64,000 bases of DNA from Acinetobacter nosocomialis NIPH 2119 (GTDB taxonomy: Bacteria > Pseudomonadota > Gammaproteobacteria > Pseudomonadales > Moraxellaceae): NCBI RefSeq assembly GCF_000368085.1, contig NZ_KB849239.1, forward strand, positions 2,122,389-2,186,388, given 5' to 3'. How positions within the stretch are numbered: position 1 is the stretch's first letter; every line of letters begins with the position of its first letter. The notes beneath the pieces were generated by a model. The model saw only the letters and a list, made by a program, of their open reading frames with translations, made no database searches and had not been told where the DNA came from. A program made the translations under genes and the position numbers. Positions 27,019 to 37,711 of the stretch are shown in pieces.

Positions 27019-27516
27019 CTAATAGGCATATGAAGCGATCCCCGCAGCGATGGGTTTATCTTCATCATTCACCATCGTCATACGCATAGTGCAGCCTTTA
27101 CGACCTAAACGTAACACTTCTGCACGCGCAATAAAATACTTACCGCGTCCCGGCGCCAAATAATCTACACGCATATCGACGGTTGCCAAGCGTGTAACTT
27201 GTTTAATGGTTTCAGGCAGGGTTTCCGGCGTTGAGCGGCGATAGAGATGTTCCATTGCCACAATTCCACCAATGCTATCGAGCAAAGTTGCAGCCACACC
27301 ACCATGCAAAACCTGAAAAGCCAAATTGCCAATGAGATCAGGTTTCATTTCAACATAGCCTTCAATATGCCCATCTACCACACGCATAATCATTCCACTA
27401 TGCTTAAAAAAAGGACAATTATTAAACGCTTTACACAATTGGTTGAGAACCACATTTAGGTCAGTTTTAGCGCCTAATTGTATGTTCCCCGTCCAATTTT
27501 TCTTTTCATCACTCAT
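27019..27516 (-). CDS. Hotdog-fold thioesterase (PaaI/YigI-like)
   Basis: About 165 residues. The hotdog helix signature HGGVAATLLDSIGGIVA (mid-protein), followed by TVDMRVDYLAPGRG, is typical of acyl-CoA thioesterases of the PaaI/YigI type. It would hydrolyse acyl-CoA; the chain length preference is unknown. I place the start at the ATG at 27516 (MSDEKKNW). The frame continues to 27573, but that would run towards the divergent hemB promoter and add an atypical sequence. Confidence 0.82.
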   Translation of the reverse strand: MSDEKKNWTGNIQLGAKTDLNVVLNQLCKAFNNCPFFKHSGMIMRVVDGHIEGYVEMKPDLIGNLAFQVLHGGVAATLLDSIGGIVAMEHLYRRSTPETLPETIKQVTRLATVDMRVDYLAPGRGKYFIARAEVLRLGRKGCTMRMTMVNDEDKPIAAGIASYAY

Positions 27517-27544
27517 ACGTTGCCTAAATTTAAAAGCATGATAA

Positions 27545-28672
<1,128 letters not shown>

Positions 28673-28697
28673 GTTCGCAGAGAAAGGATAACACTGC

Positions 28698-29813
28698 ATG
28701 CATATTGCAATCATTGGCGCGGGCATAAGTGGATTAATGTCTGCGCTGGAGTTGGTTGAACAAGGCTGTACCATCAGTATTTTTGATCAACAACAAGCGG
28801 GACAAGCAGCCTCTTGGGCTGGCGGAGGTATTCTCTCTCCGATGTACCCGTGGCGCTATGTGCATGCAGTGAACCAACTCGCCCAATTTGGCAAAGCCTC
28901 TTATCAAGCATGGAACCAAAAGCTCTACCCTATTACAGGGATTGATTTTGAAATTCATGACACAGGCATGCTGATTTTTGATGAAGAAGATTTTGACGTC
29001 GGGCTTTCCTACGCCGAGCAGCATCAAGAGCCAATGCAGCGCTGTGAATATTTACAGCGAGATGCGCTAGAGCAAGTCAATCCGCATATTTCCGATCAGT
29101 TTCAAGAAGCGATTTATTTCCCTGAACTATCTAATATTCGCAACCCACGCGTATTACAGTCGCTGATTCGCTATTTAAAACAACATCCAAATGTTGAGTT
29201 TTTTGAACACACTCCTGTTAAAAAACTGATTCAACAAGGTGATGCCATACAAGCGCTCCAAACTGAAGATGGCCGCAAACATACAGCAGACCATTTTGTA
29301 ATAACTTCGGGCGCTTGGAGCCATTACTGGAACTCTCAATTACAGCTCGAAATTCCAGTCGAACCTGTGCAAGGTCAAATGCTGTTATTTAAAACCCCTG
29401 CTCACTGGCTACCGACCATGTGTATGAATCGAGTCATGTATTTGATTCCACGTATGGACGGTCATATTGTGTGTGGGTCTAGCATGGCACATCGTGGCTT
29501 TGACACCTCTACCGACGAAACCACCCAGCACAATATTTTAGAAGCTTGTTTAGAAATGGTGCCTGAACTAGCCAATTTCCCGATTGTACATCGCTGGGCA
29601 GGACTCAGACCAAGTTCACCAAACGGTGTTCCATATATTGGCAAAATGCCTGAAATGGATAACCTGTGGGCAAACTTTGGTCATTTTAGAAATGGTTTGT
29701 GTATGGGCGCAGGTTCTGCACAATTGCTTCGTCAGCTTATGCTGGGTCAACCAACATTAGTTGATGCCAAAGCATATTCACCAGAGCGTTTGCAAAATAA
29801 AATCTTAGCCTGA
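28698..29813 (+). CDS. thiO: FAD-dependent glycine oxidase-type oxidoreductase
   Basis: 371 residues of the DadA/ThiO family. The N-terminal Rossmann motif is IAIIGAGISGLMSALELVEQG, with WAGGGILSP and the late HRWAGLRPSSPNGVPYIG and FGHFRNGLCMGAG typical of glycine oxidase/ThiO, which makes iminoglycine for thiazole synthesis. Other D-amino acid oxidases remain possible, since no thiamine genes are adjacent. It follows hemB closely, and its 3' end overlaps the convergent epimerase-family gene by 9 bases. Confidence 0.85.
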   Translation: MHIAIIGAGISGLMSALELVEQGCTISIFDQQQAGQAASWAGGGILSPMYPWRYVHAVNQLAQFGKASYQAWNQKLYPITGIDFEIHDTGMLIFDEEDFDVGLSYAEQHQEPMQRCEYLQRDALEQVNPHISDQFQEAIYFPELSNIRNPRVLQSLIRYLKQHPNVEFFEHTPVKKLIQQGDAIQALQTEDGRKHTADHFVITSGAWSHYWNSQLQLEIPVEPVQGQMLLFKTPAHWLPTMCMNRVMYLIPRMDGHIVCGSSMAHRGFDTSTDETTQHNILEACLEMVPELANFPIVHRWAGLRPSSPNGVPYIGKMPEMDNLWANFGHFRNGLCMGAGSAQLLRQLMLGQPTLVDAKAYSPERLQNKILA

Positions 29814-30710
29814 CGCCAATATATTCTCTAAAGCCATTTTTAATTGAGGATAAGCAAACTCAAATCCTTCTGCTTGTAAAGCAGCGGGTTTAACGTATTG
29901 ACCATTCAAAATCAATTGCGACTGCTCTCCTAACAAACAGCGGAAAACTGTGCTCGGCGCCGACAACATTGGTTTCTTATTTAAAACTTGTGCAGCTTGT
30001 TCAACAAAAGCTTGTTGGGTCACATTTTCTGGTGCCACGACATTGTGAATTTGAGCAGATTGAGGATGCTGAAATATAAACTCGATGGCATTTAACACAT
30101 CTTCAATATGTACCCAAACCACAGGCTGGCGCCCGTGACCAATTTGACCGACTAAATTAAGTCGTATAGGAAATAACATTTTAGGCAAGATACCACCACC
30201 CTGCCCGAACACTACGCCTAAACGAATAATTTTAGTATTTTGCTGAGCGTCTGCTAACGCTGCGCGCTCCCACTCTTGGCAAAGCTCGGACATAAAAATA
30301 GGTTGTGGCGAGCTTTGTTCAGTGCATACCTCTGTCCACTTTTCTTGAGCATCTATGCCGTAATAACCAATTGCAGAACCAGAGACAATCACTTCGGGAA
30401 AAATTTGAGATTGCTTGAGCCACGCATAAAGTTTTCGGGTCGTATTTACCCGGCTTTCAATGAGTTGTTTTTTACGTGACTCGGTCCAGCGTTTCTCACC
30501 AATATTGGCACCTGCCAAATTCACCACATAATCAATTTGACGGGTCGAGATATCTTCGAACTTTTGTACCCACTGCAAGGCAAGATGGTCAGATTCCCTT
30601 CCAGCCTGCCGTGTCACCGCAATCACGTTATAATTTTTTTGTAATAGGAACCTAATTAAATGCGTTCCGATAAAACCACTGGCACCAGTGATTAATACAT
30701 TCTTATTCAT
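29805..30710 (-). CDS. yfcH: TIGR01777-family NAD(P)-dependent epimerase-like protein
   Basis: 301 residues. The short-chain dehydrogenase/epimerase motif ITGASGFIGTHLIRFLL opens the protein. VNLAGANIGEKRW, the catalytic Tyr of SAIGYYG and the C-terminal LLGEQSQLILNGQYVKP are hallmarks of the YfcH/SulA-like group, whose substrate is unknown. It is transcribed against thiO, with overlapping ends. Confidence 0.85.
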   Translation of the reverse strand: MNKNVLITGASGFIGTHLIRFLLQKNYNVIAVTRQAGRESDHLALQWVQKFEDISTRQIDYVVNLAGANIGEKRWTESRKKQLIESRVNTTRKLYAWLKQSQIFPEVIVSGSAIGYYGIDAQEKWTEVCTEQSSPQPIFMSELCQEWERAALADAQQNTKIIRLGVVFGQGGGILPKMLFPIRLNLVGQIGHGRQPVVWVHIEDVLNAIEFIFQHPQSAQIHNVVAPENVTQQAFVEQAAQVLNKKPMLSAPSTVFRCLLGEQSQLILNGQYVKPAALQAEGFEFAYPQLKMALENILASG

Positions 30711-30793
30711 ATTTCCTCCTAAGCTGAGGATTCAAGTTTTATTTTATTGTATAAGACTCATTTATATTTAATCGTATGAGTTTTCGTAGTGAT

Positions 30794-31246
30794 CTATTGC
30801 ACATTGAACATTTTGTCTGCCATACGCTGTGCCTGTTTGCCATAAAACCAGTAAGTAATTAAATACAGCGGAATAGCCAACATTAAAATCATAATGACCA
30901 TAATACTTAAGAACTGAGGCTGCTTGAGGTAAAGCATAAAGTTTTGCAAAATCTCAGGGTCTTTTCTTGAAAATAAAAACAGACCGAACAAAACACCACA
31001 CAAGTTATAGCCCCAAAATATGAGGGTAAAGCCTAAAGTAAATTTCTTTTTTTCTGGTACAGTCGGTGCACGGCGTTCTTTCTTTAAAAATCTAAATAAG
31101 ACAAAAATCATTGCGCCTAAATATGGAACGGCTGTTAAAATACCGCCTACACTCGCTGGTAATAGTGCTGCAATCACGCCTACAATTAAGGTAAGCACGA
31201 GGCACAAAGCAAAAAACCAGAGAAAGTAAGAGCGTAATTTGGTCAT
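30794..31246 (-). CDS. Small integral membrane protein
   Basis: 150 residues with four membrane segments (about 7-29, 32-51, 70-90, 107-130) and a basic, Lys-rich loop after the second. It resembles a group of small Acinetobacter-specific membrane proteins of unknown role (I recall ABZJ_00895-type proteins), but I could not confirm that. It is divergent from the candidate sRNA at 31340-31520. Confidence 0.75.
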   Translation of the reverse strand: MTKLRSYFLWFFALCLVLTLIVGVIAALLPASVGGILTAVPYLGAMIFVLFRFLKKERRAPTVPEKKKFTLGFTLIFWGYNLCGVLFGLFLFSRKDPEILQNFMLYLKQPQFLSIMVIMILMLAIPLYLITYWFYGKQAQRMADKMFNVQ

Positions 31247-31339
31247 GTTTTTGCCTAATTTATGGGTTCAAAAAATAATTATAAATTTTTTTCGATTTTT
31301 TTTCATTTTTCTGTCAACCAATCCTGATCTCTTGACGTT

Positions 31340-31521
31340 ATATAGGGTAACAAGGTCGCAGCAACCGAATACTTCCTTTGCACGGCATCCGCAAAATTGT
31401 TTCGGTGACCTTTCATTACGACTCTTTCTTCCTTCGGATTAGGTTTTGTTAGCAGCCAAAACCCTTGATGAAGTCTTTGACCGACGATTCTCTCATCACT
31501 CGAATCGTCGGTTTTTATTTT
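31340..31521 (+). ncRNA. Candidate intergenic small RNA
   Basis: No coding frame of quality exists here, yet the region has a chain of stable hairpins. The first is AAGGTC (31352-31357) with GACCTT (31407-31412), continued by ACCGAA (31364-31369) with TTCGGT (31401-31406), and inside it TTTGC (31377-31381) with GCAAA (31391-31395). The second is GGTTTTG (31442-31448) with CAAAACC (31457-31463). The last is a 10-bp terminator stem with a T run. It lies between a divergent gene and the VOC gene, which starts 100 bases later, so the transcript stands alone. No known family was recognised. Confidence 0.5.
31481..31521 (+). terminator. Strong terminator of the candidate sRNA
   Basis: CCGACGATTC (31481-31490) with GAATCGTCGG (31502-31511), followed by TTTTTATTTT. 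No plus-strand protein gene ends before it, which is the main hint of an RNA gene. Confidence 0.85.
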
Positions 31522-31625
31522 CTAGCACTTTCATTTATTTTACGCTCACCATACACAATAGTGCTTTCGTGGCTATAAGGGCTATGCGTATACTTTTTAC
31601 ACCATAAAAATACGATTTAAATAAT

Positions 31626-32003
31626 ATGAACAATATTGCCTATTTTGAAATCCAGTCTTCAAACCCTGCCCGCGATGCGCAGTTTTATCAAGCTGTGTTT
31701 GGCTGGCAATTTAAACTCGATGAAAGCTTACCTATTGAATATTACCGCATAGAGACACCTTCAATTATGGGTGGTCTATTAAAACGCCCTGCTCAAACAC
31801 CGCCAATGGAATATGGCACTAATGCATTTACTTGTTCGGTTCAGGTGGAAAATTTCGATGAGGTAGCTGCAAAAATTTTAGCGCAAGGTGGTATTGTCGC
31901 AATGGATAAATTCGCTATTCCGGGCCGCGCTTGGCATGGCTATTTTGTCGATTTAGACCACAACGTTTTTGGTATTTTCCAAGTCGATGAAAATGCAGCT
32001 TAA
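31626..32003 (+). CDS. VOC (glyoxalase/bleomycin resistance) superfamily protein
   Basis: 125 residues. It has the repeated beta-alpha-beta VOC fold: IAYFEIQSSNPARDAQFYQAVFGWQF at the start and RAWHGYFVDLDHNVFGIFQVD at the end, with possible metal ligands Glu6 and the late Glu/His positions only partly conserved. The family includes glyoxalases, dioxygenases and binding proteins; the substrate is unknown. It is monocistronic, ended by a bidirectional hairpin. Confidence 0.85.
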   Translation: MNNIAYFEIQSSNPARDAQFYQAVFGWQFKLDESLPIEYYRIETPSIMGGLLKRPAQTPPMEYGTNAFTCSVQVENFDEVAAKILAQGGIVAMDKFAIPGRAWHGYFVDLDHNVFGIFQVDENAA

Positions 32004-32040
32004 AGATTTTATTTAACAACTCTAATTTATTTTTAATGTA

Positions 32041-32070
32041 TAGCCACCGCTTTTTATCGGTGGCTATTTT
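32041..32070. terminator. Bidirectional terminator between convergent genes
   Basis: TAGCCACCG (32041-32049) with CGGTGGCTA (32058-32066), T-rich on both strands, between the VOC and OsmC genes. Confidence 0.85.
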
Positions 32071-32077
32071 ATTTTAA

Positions 32078-32551
32078 TTATTCAACAAAGCTAAAGCTGG
32101 CTTCACATGTAATTGGAAAATTTACCGAATTGGCAATCATGCATTCGTGATGTGCTTCTTCATGCAATTTTGCTGCAAGCTCTGGGTCAGCACCTTTTTC
32201 TAACACAACCTCGGGCCTTAAAATAATTTGAGTAAAGTGACCACGTTTGACCGGATCTGTATCTTCCATAAACCCAAGTGCATGGTCAACATAACTCACG
32301 ACATGAATATGATTGACTGCACAAAGGTGTAAATACCAAAGCTTATGACAAGCAGAAGCTGACGCGACTAATAAATCTTCTGGGTTCCATCTAGTCACAT
32401 CGCCTAAATAGGCAGGGTCTGATGAACCAAGAATAGTCGTCTTTTGAGGATGCTGAATACTAAAGTCTCGTTTATATGAACGATAAGATGAAGTGCCTGT
32501 ACCCGTATTGCCTTCCCACTGTATTTTTACTTCGTATTTATGAATAGTCAT
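32078..32551 (-). CDS. OsmC-family peroxiredoxin-like protein
   Basis: About 157 residues. The N-terminus MTIHKYEVKIQWEGNTGTGT matches the family start, so I place it at 32551; the frame reaches 32590. Two conserved Cys are present: one in SASACHKLWYLHL and the resolving/peroxidatic one in HHECMIANS. OsmC proteins reduce organic hydroperoxides with these thiols. It is convergent with the VOC gene, sharing the terminator. Confidence 0.85.
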   Translation of the reverse strand: MTIHKYEVKIQWEGNTGTGTSSYRSYKRDFSIQHPQKTTILGSSDPAYLGDVTRWNPEDLLVASASACHKLWYLHLCAVNHIHVVSYVDHALGFMEDTDPVKRGHFTQIILRPEVVLEKGADPELAAKLHEEAHHECMIANSVNFPITCEASFSFVE

Positions 32552-32715
32552 TTTATTCTCAAAGTTCATGGTTTGACCTGATAGTAACAAAGCAGAGTTT
32601 AAAGTGAAAAATTTAATTCAAGTTTTACTATGGGCTTAAATAACGAGCACTTTAAAATGTCTTGATAAAATCTGCTGCCAATTTATGCTAACGTATCTGT
32701 GTTTATTTTGGCTTG

Positions 32716-33984
32716 ATGTCTGTTTCTATGTCCGTACATTTTCTACATACTTCTGACTGGCATTTGGGGCAGTTTTTTTATAATCACTCACGACATTACG
32801 AACACCAACAATTTTTAAGCTGGTTGCTCACTCAAATTCAAGAAAAACAACCGCATGCTCTGCTTATTGCTGGCGATATTTTTGATGTTATTAATCCGGG
32901 TTCTCAGGCACAAAAACAACTCTACCAATTTTTAGCAGATGCGCACCGCATTGCACCACACATGCAAACACTCATGATTGCGGGTAACCATGACTCAGGC
33001 TACCGTATTGAACAGGTCGAACCACTTTTAGAAAAATACAATGCAAAAACCGTGGGCGTAGTTCGCTGGAATGAAGATAAAACTCTAGATCTCGATCGAC
33101 TACTTTTACCTATTTATAATCAAAATCAAGATATTGTGGCGTGGTGCCTTGCCCTGCCTTTTTTACGCTCAGCCGAAATTACGGGCTTTAACGAATATAC
33201 CACCAATAGCAAAAATGCGATTGCCTATTTGCACCAGCAACTCATTGCCGAAGCCAAACGTCGCAAGACACCGGATCAAGCGCTTATTTTGATGTCACAT
33301 GCCCATATGCAAGGTGGCGAGACATCCGACTCTGAACGCCCAATTATTATTGGTAATGAAGAGGCGCTTTCAACGACATTATTTGAAGATGCGGTCGACT
33401 ATGTCGCTTTAGGGCACTTACATAAACCACAAAAAGTAGGCCAGCCGCACATTCGTTATAGTGGTTCACCCATTCCACTTTCTTTTAGTGAAATTAACTA
33501 TAAACACCAAGTAGTTGAGGTCAAAATTGACCCTTCTCAAGAGACAGATAGCCGTTTGCAATTTGAAGCTATCGAAATTCCGCGCTGCATACAATTGCAC
33601 CGTATTCGTGGTGAGCTAAACGAAGTACTGCAACAACTCAAAGCCTTACCACACGGCGTGATTGAAAATATTGACCACCGTGAATATGTCGATATTGAAT
33701 ATTATAGTTTAACGCCGCCACAACCCAATTTACGTCAGCAGTTTGAAGCAGCCCTGCCACCTGACCGCTATCGTTTAGTGCGTATTTCACGTCAATATGT
33801 CAATAAAGACACCACTAATTCAAATACTACCCAGCACATTGCACTTGAACCGCCAACACCAGAAAAACTCTTTCAAAACATCTGGGAAAAACAAGGTTAC
33901 AGCGCCGATGATGCGGTCTTAAAAGATTTTCTGAGCCTAGTACAAGAAGCACAAAAACATCTTGAAAATGATGCAAGCCATTAA
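32716..33984 (+). CDS. sbcD: Exonuclease subunit SbcD (Mre11-type nuclease)
   Basis: 422 residues. The metallophosphoesterase motifs are all visible: HTSDWHLG, AGDIFD, GNHDSG, MSHAHMQGG and ALGHLHKPQ. With SbcC it forms the Mn-dependent nuclease that opens DNA hairpins and palindromes and processes blocked ends during repair. Start choice among ATG 32716 and ATG 32728 is uncertain, as neither has a strong ribosome binding site. sbcC follows after 9 bases, so they are one operon. Confidence 0.94.
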   Translation: MSVSMSVHFLHTSDWHLGQFFYNHSRHYEHQQFLSWLLTQIQEKQPHALLIAGDIFDVINPGSQAQKQLYQFLADAHRIAPHMQTLMIAGNHDSGYRIEQVEPLLEKYNAKTVGVVRWNEDKTLDLDRLLLPIYNQNQDIVAWCLALPFLRSAEITGFNEYTTNSKNAIAYLHQQLIAEAKRRKTPDQALILMSHAHMQGGETSDSERPIIIGNEEALSTTLFEDAVDYVALGHLHKPQKVGQPHIRYSGSPIPLSFSEINYKHQVVEVKIDPSQETDSRLQFEAIEIPRCIQLHRIRGELNEVLQQLKALPHGVIENIDHREYVDIEYYSLTPPQPNLRQQFEAALPPDRYRLVRISRQYVNKDTTNSNTTQHIALEPPTPEKLFQNIWEKQGYSADDAVLKDFLSLVQEAQKHLENDASH

Positions 33985-33993
33985 GGATATGTC

Positions 33994-36900
33994 ATGAAAA
34001 TTTTATCCATTCGAATAAAAAATCTGGCATCGCTTGCTGATGAACATTTTATTGATTTTGAAAGCGCACCTCTGGCCCATGCAGGTCTTATTGCAATTGT
34101 GGGGAAAACTGGCGCAGGTAAATCGACCATTTTAGACGCGATGTGTCTAGCCTTATTTAATCGGGTTCCACGTCTTAAAGACAGCGACGGTAAATTAAAA
34201 GATGTTGATGGTTCCGAGTTACTCACTAACTCACCTTTAACTGTCTTACGTCGTGGTACAGGACATGGTTTTGCTGAGCTTTGCTTTATTGCTCAAGATC
34301 AAAAACGTTATTTGGCTCGTTGGGAAATTAAACGTGCACGTGAAAACCCAAATGGCAAATTACAAAGTGTGCAGCGTCACTTAAAATGTCTAACCGATGG
34401 GGTGGTACTTGCTGACAAAGCCAAAGCGGTTGATGAAAAAGTTAAACAAATTACTCAGCTTTCTTTTGAACAGTTTACGCGTGCCGTATTACTTGCTCAG
34501 TCAGAAGTCACTGCATTTTTAAAAGCACGAGACAGCGAACGCGGTGAATTACTTGAGTACCTAACCAACTCCAGTATTTTTGCTAAAATTGGTGAACTGG
34601 CTTTTCGTAAAACAGCCGATATTGCAAAACAGCGTAAACAACTGGAAGAATTTTTAGGTCATATTGAAATTTTGTCTGATGAAGAGATTGCTGCATTTAC
34701 CGAGCAATACCAGCAAGCCGAACAAAACTATCAACAGTTAGAACAACAAAAACATGTCTTAGACAAACAGCAACAATGGTTTGAACGCAAAGCAAAACTT
34801 GAACAAGAAGTTCAAGCGAAACAGCAACAGTTTCAAACTCAGCAAAATCACTATCAACAACTGGCTAGTGAGCGTGAGCAATTAAAACGTCTTGAAGTTT
34901 TCTCCGAAATACGCCCACAAGTTTTTCAACAAGCTCAAAATTTACAAACACTACAACAACTTGAGCCGCAAATTCAGCAAGCTCAAACTAAGTTTAATGA
35001 CCTGCTACAAATTTTTGAAACGGAACAAAAACAATATCAATTTGCAGAACAACAGCTCAAACAAACCCTCGATTTTGAGCAACAGCATCAACAAGCTTTA
35101 AATCAAGTTCGACAGTCCATTCAAGAACGCGCTTTTATTGCCGATGAATATAAAAAGTGCAAAGAAAAAAGACATGTACTTGAGCAAAAGCTAAGCCCAT
35201 TGCAACAACAGCAAAACGCTGTACAACAGCAGATTGCACAGCTTGAGCAGAACAAAATTCATTTACAACAGCAGCTGATCCAGACTCAGCAATATGCTGT
35301 ATTAGATAAGGGTCTTTCAGCACATCTACATCAGCTTGGGCAATTTATTCAAAATTACCAAACGATTGAACAACAGATTGGAAACCCTACCCTTGCTCGC
35401 CAAAAGCTATCGGAAGCTAAAAGTGAACTCGAACAACTCACAGATTCACTAGGCACCGTTGAACAGATTGAGTTAGAGCTTGAACAACAGCGAAAAGATA
35501 AAGATCAGAAACTTGCTCAAGTCACGCAGTTAGATCTGATTCAACAGAAAATAAAAATTTATCATGAGCTATATGCTGAGCTTCAGCAATTTTCTGAAAA
35601 ACATACTCAAGCCTCCGCGCAAGAAGAGCAGCTTAAAACCGTTTACCAGTTAGCTGAACAAGACTACCAAACAGCAAAAACTGAACGTGAAAAGCTACAA
35701 CATATCCTGCAACAGCAGCGTTTACTACACACCGAAAATATTGAGCAGTTACGGGCCAATCTTAAAGAAGGTGAAGCATGTTTAGTGTGTGGAAGTACCC
35801 ATCACCCCTACCGTGTTGATGACAGTGCGGTCTCCAAAGCCTTGTTCGATTTGCAGCAACAGCAAGAGCAACAAGCTATTGCACTCGAGCAAACTAAGTT
35901 TAATGCATGGCAAACCCAGCAACATGTACTTACTCAGTGCCGTGCCGAGCTTGAACAAGTTCAGAAATACCTAGCTCAACTGCAAGTAAAACAAACGCAC
36001 TTACAGCAAGAACTTGAGCAAGGGTTTAACCTCAATCAATTACACATTGAGCTTAATCAAGCACCTGAACAAATCTTACAAACACTTAATGAGCTGAGAC
36101 AAGCGACACAAACTGCCATAAGTTCATTTGATTCAGAAAATGTGCGTTTAACCCAAGCCATTAAACAACACAATCAGCTTGTTCAAACGATTCAGCGTAA
36201 TGAAAGCTTGCTCAATACGGCACAGCAATGGCAACAACAAGTTCAACATATTGTCGAGTGTTTGTCGGAAACCGAACAGCAGGCATGGCAGCAAGCAAGT
36301 AGCCAAACAGCTAAGCAGACTTGGGCTATTCTGGATGCACGTGCTAAGCAACTTGAACAACAAGAACAGTTTTCACAGCGTTTTGAACAACAGCAGCAAG
36401 AACTTAAAATGTTGACTGCTAGTCTTGAACAAATGGTCAAGCAAATTGATGAGATCGATCAAAACCTCCAAGAGATTACGCTTAAAGGTCAACAAAATAA
36501 TGAAAAAGCAGTATCGCTCATTCAGCAAATGACGGGCCGCACAGACATTAAACCGCATGAATGGTTAATTGAGCATGATGCTAAACGTCAGCACCAACAA
36601 ACAGCGTATCATGAGGCTAAACAGCGTTTCGAACAAACCAGACAACACTTTGAACAGCAAAAACAGGTGCTCGATCAACTTAAACATCAGTATCAACACA
36701 CTGCACAACATCAACAGCAAATTGATGGGCAAATTCAAAACTGGTTAAAAGCCCATACTGATTTTCAGGCATCTGATCTTACGGCGCTCATACAGATTAA
36801 TTCTGCACAAGAGCAAGACATTCGTAACCGTCTTAATCATGCCGAACGTTTATTAAGTGAAGCCTCTTCTGCCCTTAAAACGATGCAAGAGCAATTAAGC

Positions 36901-37590
36901 GAGCACTTACAAACTCAGCCAGATATTGAATATGAAAAACTCGTTATACTCATTCAAGACAATATTGCAAAGCTCAAAGCACAGCTTGAAGTACGTGACG
37001 GGCTAAAGCTGAAACTTGAATTACATCAGCAAAACCTTGCCAAACAGCAAAAATACGCTGAGCAAATTCAAAATATTCAGCAAGAAGAACACCGCTGGAG
37101 TAAAATTTCAGGCTTGATCGGTGATGCCAAAGGTAAAGAGTTCCGCGACTACGCTCAGCAATATCACCTAGATATTTTAGTTGAACATGCCAACCAACAA
37201 CTGGCGATGCTTTCTCAGCGTTATACGCTAAAACGCCTAGATCAGTCCTTAAGCCTTGCCATTATTGATCATGACATGGATGGAGAAACCCGCTCAGTTG
37301 CTTCTTTATCTGGTGGAGAGTCATTCTTAACTGCACTGGCCTTGTCTTTAGCAATTGCCAATATGGCGTCGGGTTCAATGAAAATTGAATCACTGTTTAT
37401 TGATGAAGGCTTTGGTACTTTAGATGCTTCTTCTTTGCACATGGTGATGAATGCTTTGGACCAACTGCAAAATCAGGGACGTCAGGTCATTCTCATCTCA
37501 CACATTCAAGAAATGCATGAACGTATTCCAGTACAAATTCAGGTGAAACCACTTGGCGCTGGCGCGAGCACTATTGAAGTCGTAGGTTAA
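33994..37590 (+). CDS. sbcC: Exonuclease subunit SbcC (Rad50-type SMC ATPase)
   Basis: 1198 residues. The Walker A GKTGAGKST lies near residue 37-45. A very long Gln-rich coiled coil follows, broken exactly mid-protein by the zinc hook C596-LV-C599. The second coiled coil is followed by the ABC signature SLSGGES and Walker B/D-loop FIDEGFGTLD near the C-terminus, then ISHIQEM. This is the complete SMC-like layout; SbcC tethers DNA ends and drives SbcD. The coil is extraordinarily rich in Gln (many Gln-Gln pairs), a composition bias common in Acinetobacter. Confidence 0.95.
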   Translation: MKILSIRIKNLASLADEHFIDFESAPLAHAGLIAIVGKTGAGKSTILDAMCLALFNRVPRLKDSDGKLKDVDGSELLTNSPLTVLRRGTGHGFAELCFIAQDQKRYLARWEIKRARENPNGKLQSVQRHLKCLTDGVVLADKAKAVDEKVKQITQLSFEQFTRAVLLAQSEVTAFLKARDSERGELLEYLTNSSIFAKIGELAFRKTADIAKQRKQLEEFLGHIEILSDEEIAAFTEQYQQAEQNYQQLEQQKHVLDKQQQWFERKAKLEQEVQAKQQQFQTQQNHYQQLASEREQLKRLEVFSEIRPQVFQQAQNLQTLQQLEPQIQQAQTKFNDLLQIFETEQKQYQFAEQQLKQTLDFEQQHQQALNQVRQSIQERAFIADEYKKCKEKRHVLEQKLSPLQQQQNAVQQQIAQLEQNKIHLQQQLIQTQQYAVLDKGLSAHLHQLGQFIQNYQTIEQQIGNPTLARQKLSEAKSELEQLTDSLGTVEQIELELEQQRKDKDQKLAQVTQLDLIQQKIKIYHELYAELQQFSEKHTQASAQEEQLKTVYQLAEQDYQTAKTEREKLQHILQQQRLLHTENIEQLRANLKEGEACLVCGSTHHPYRVDDSAVSKALFDLQQQQEQQAIALEQTKFNAWQTQQHVLTQCRAELEQVQKYLAQLQVKQTHLQQELEQGFNLNQLHIELNQAPEQILQTLNELRQATQTAISSFDSENVRLTQAIKQHNQLVQTIQRNESLLNTAQQWQQQVQHIVECLSETEQQAWQQASSQTAKQTWAILDARAKQLEQQEQFSQRFEQQQQELKMLTASLEQMVKQIDEIDQNLQEITLKGQQNNEKAVSLIQQMTGRTDIKPHEWLIEHDAKRQHQQTAYHEAKQRFEQTRQHFEQQKQVLDQLKHQYQHTAQHQQQIDGQIQNWLKAHTDFQASDLTALIQINSAQEQDIRNRLNHAERLLSEASSALKTMQEQLSEHLQTQPDIEYEKLVILIQDNIAKLKAQLEVRDGLKLKLELHQQNLAKQQKYAEQIQNIQQEEHRWSKISGLIGDAKGKEFRDYAQQYHLDILVEHANQQLAMLSQRYTLKRLDQSLSLAIIDHDMDGETRSVASLSGGESFLTALALSLAIANMASGSMKIESLFIDEGFGTLDASSLHMVMNALDQLQNQGRQVILISHIQEMHERIPVQIQVKPLGAGASTIEVVG

Positions 37591-37637
37591 TTTAATCTAG
37601 ATAGTTATCTTAAATTTGATTGAATCTTATATAACAA

Positions 37638-37668
37638 AGGGGCGTATGAATTACGCCCCTCTTTTATT
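37638..37668 (+). terminator. Terminator between sbcC and uppP (convergent)
   Basis: AGGGGCGTA (37638-37646) with TACGCCCCT (37652-37660), followed by CTTTTATT; ends the sbcDC transcript. Confidence 0.85.
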
Positions 37669-37711
37669 GTATGGTCTTGTACTAATTTTTTATTTTTTAA
37701 ACATCAAAAAA

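Noticed and set aside
31239..31442. Plus-strand open frame of 67 codons
   Set aside because: Starts inside the upstream divergent gene and overlaps the hairpins of the candidate sRNA; no ribosome binding site and no protein-like pattern.
34700..36900. Tandem-repeat-like Gln-rich DNA (CAA/CAG runs)
   Set aside because: It is the coiled coil of SbcC; codon bias of a Gln-rich protein explains it, with no true repeat unit or CRISPR spacing.
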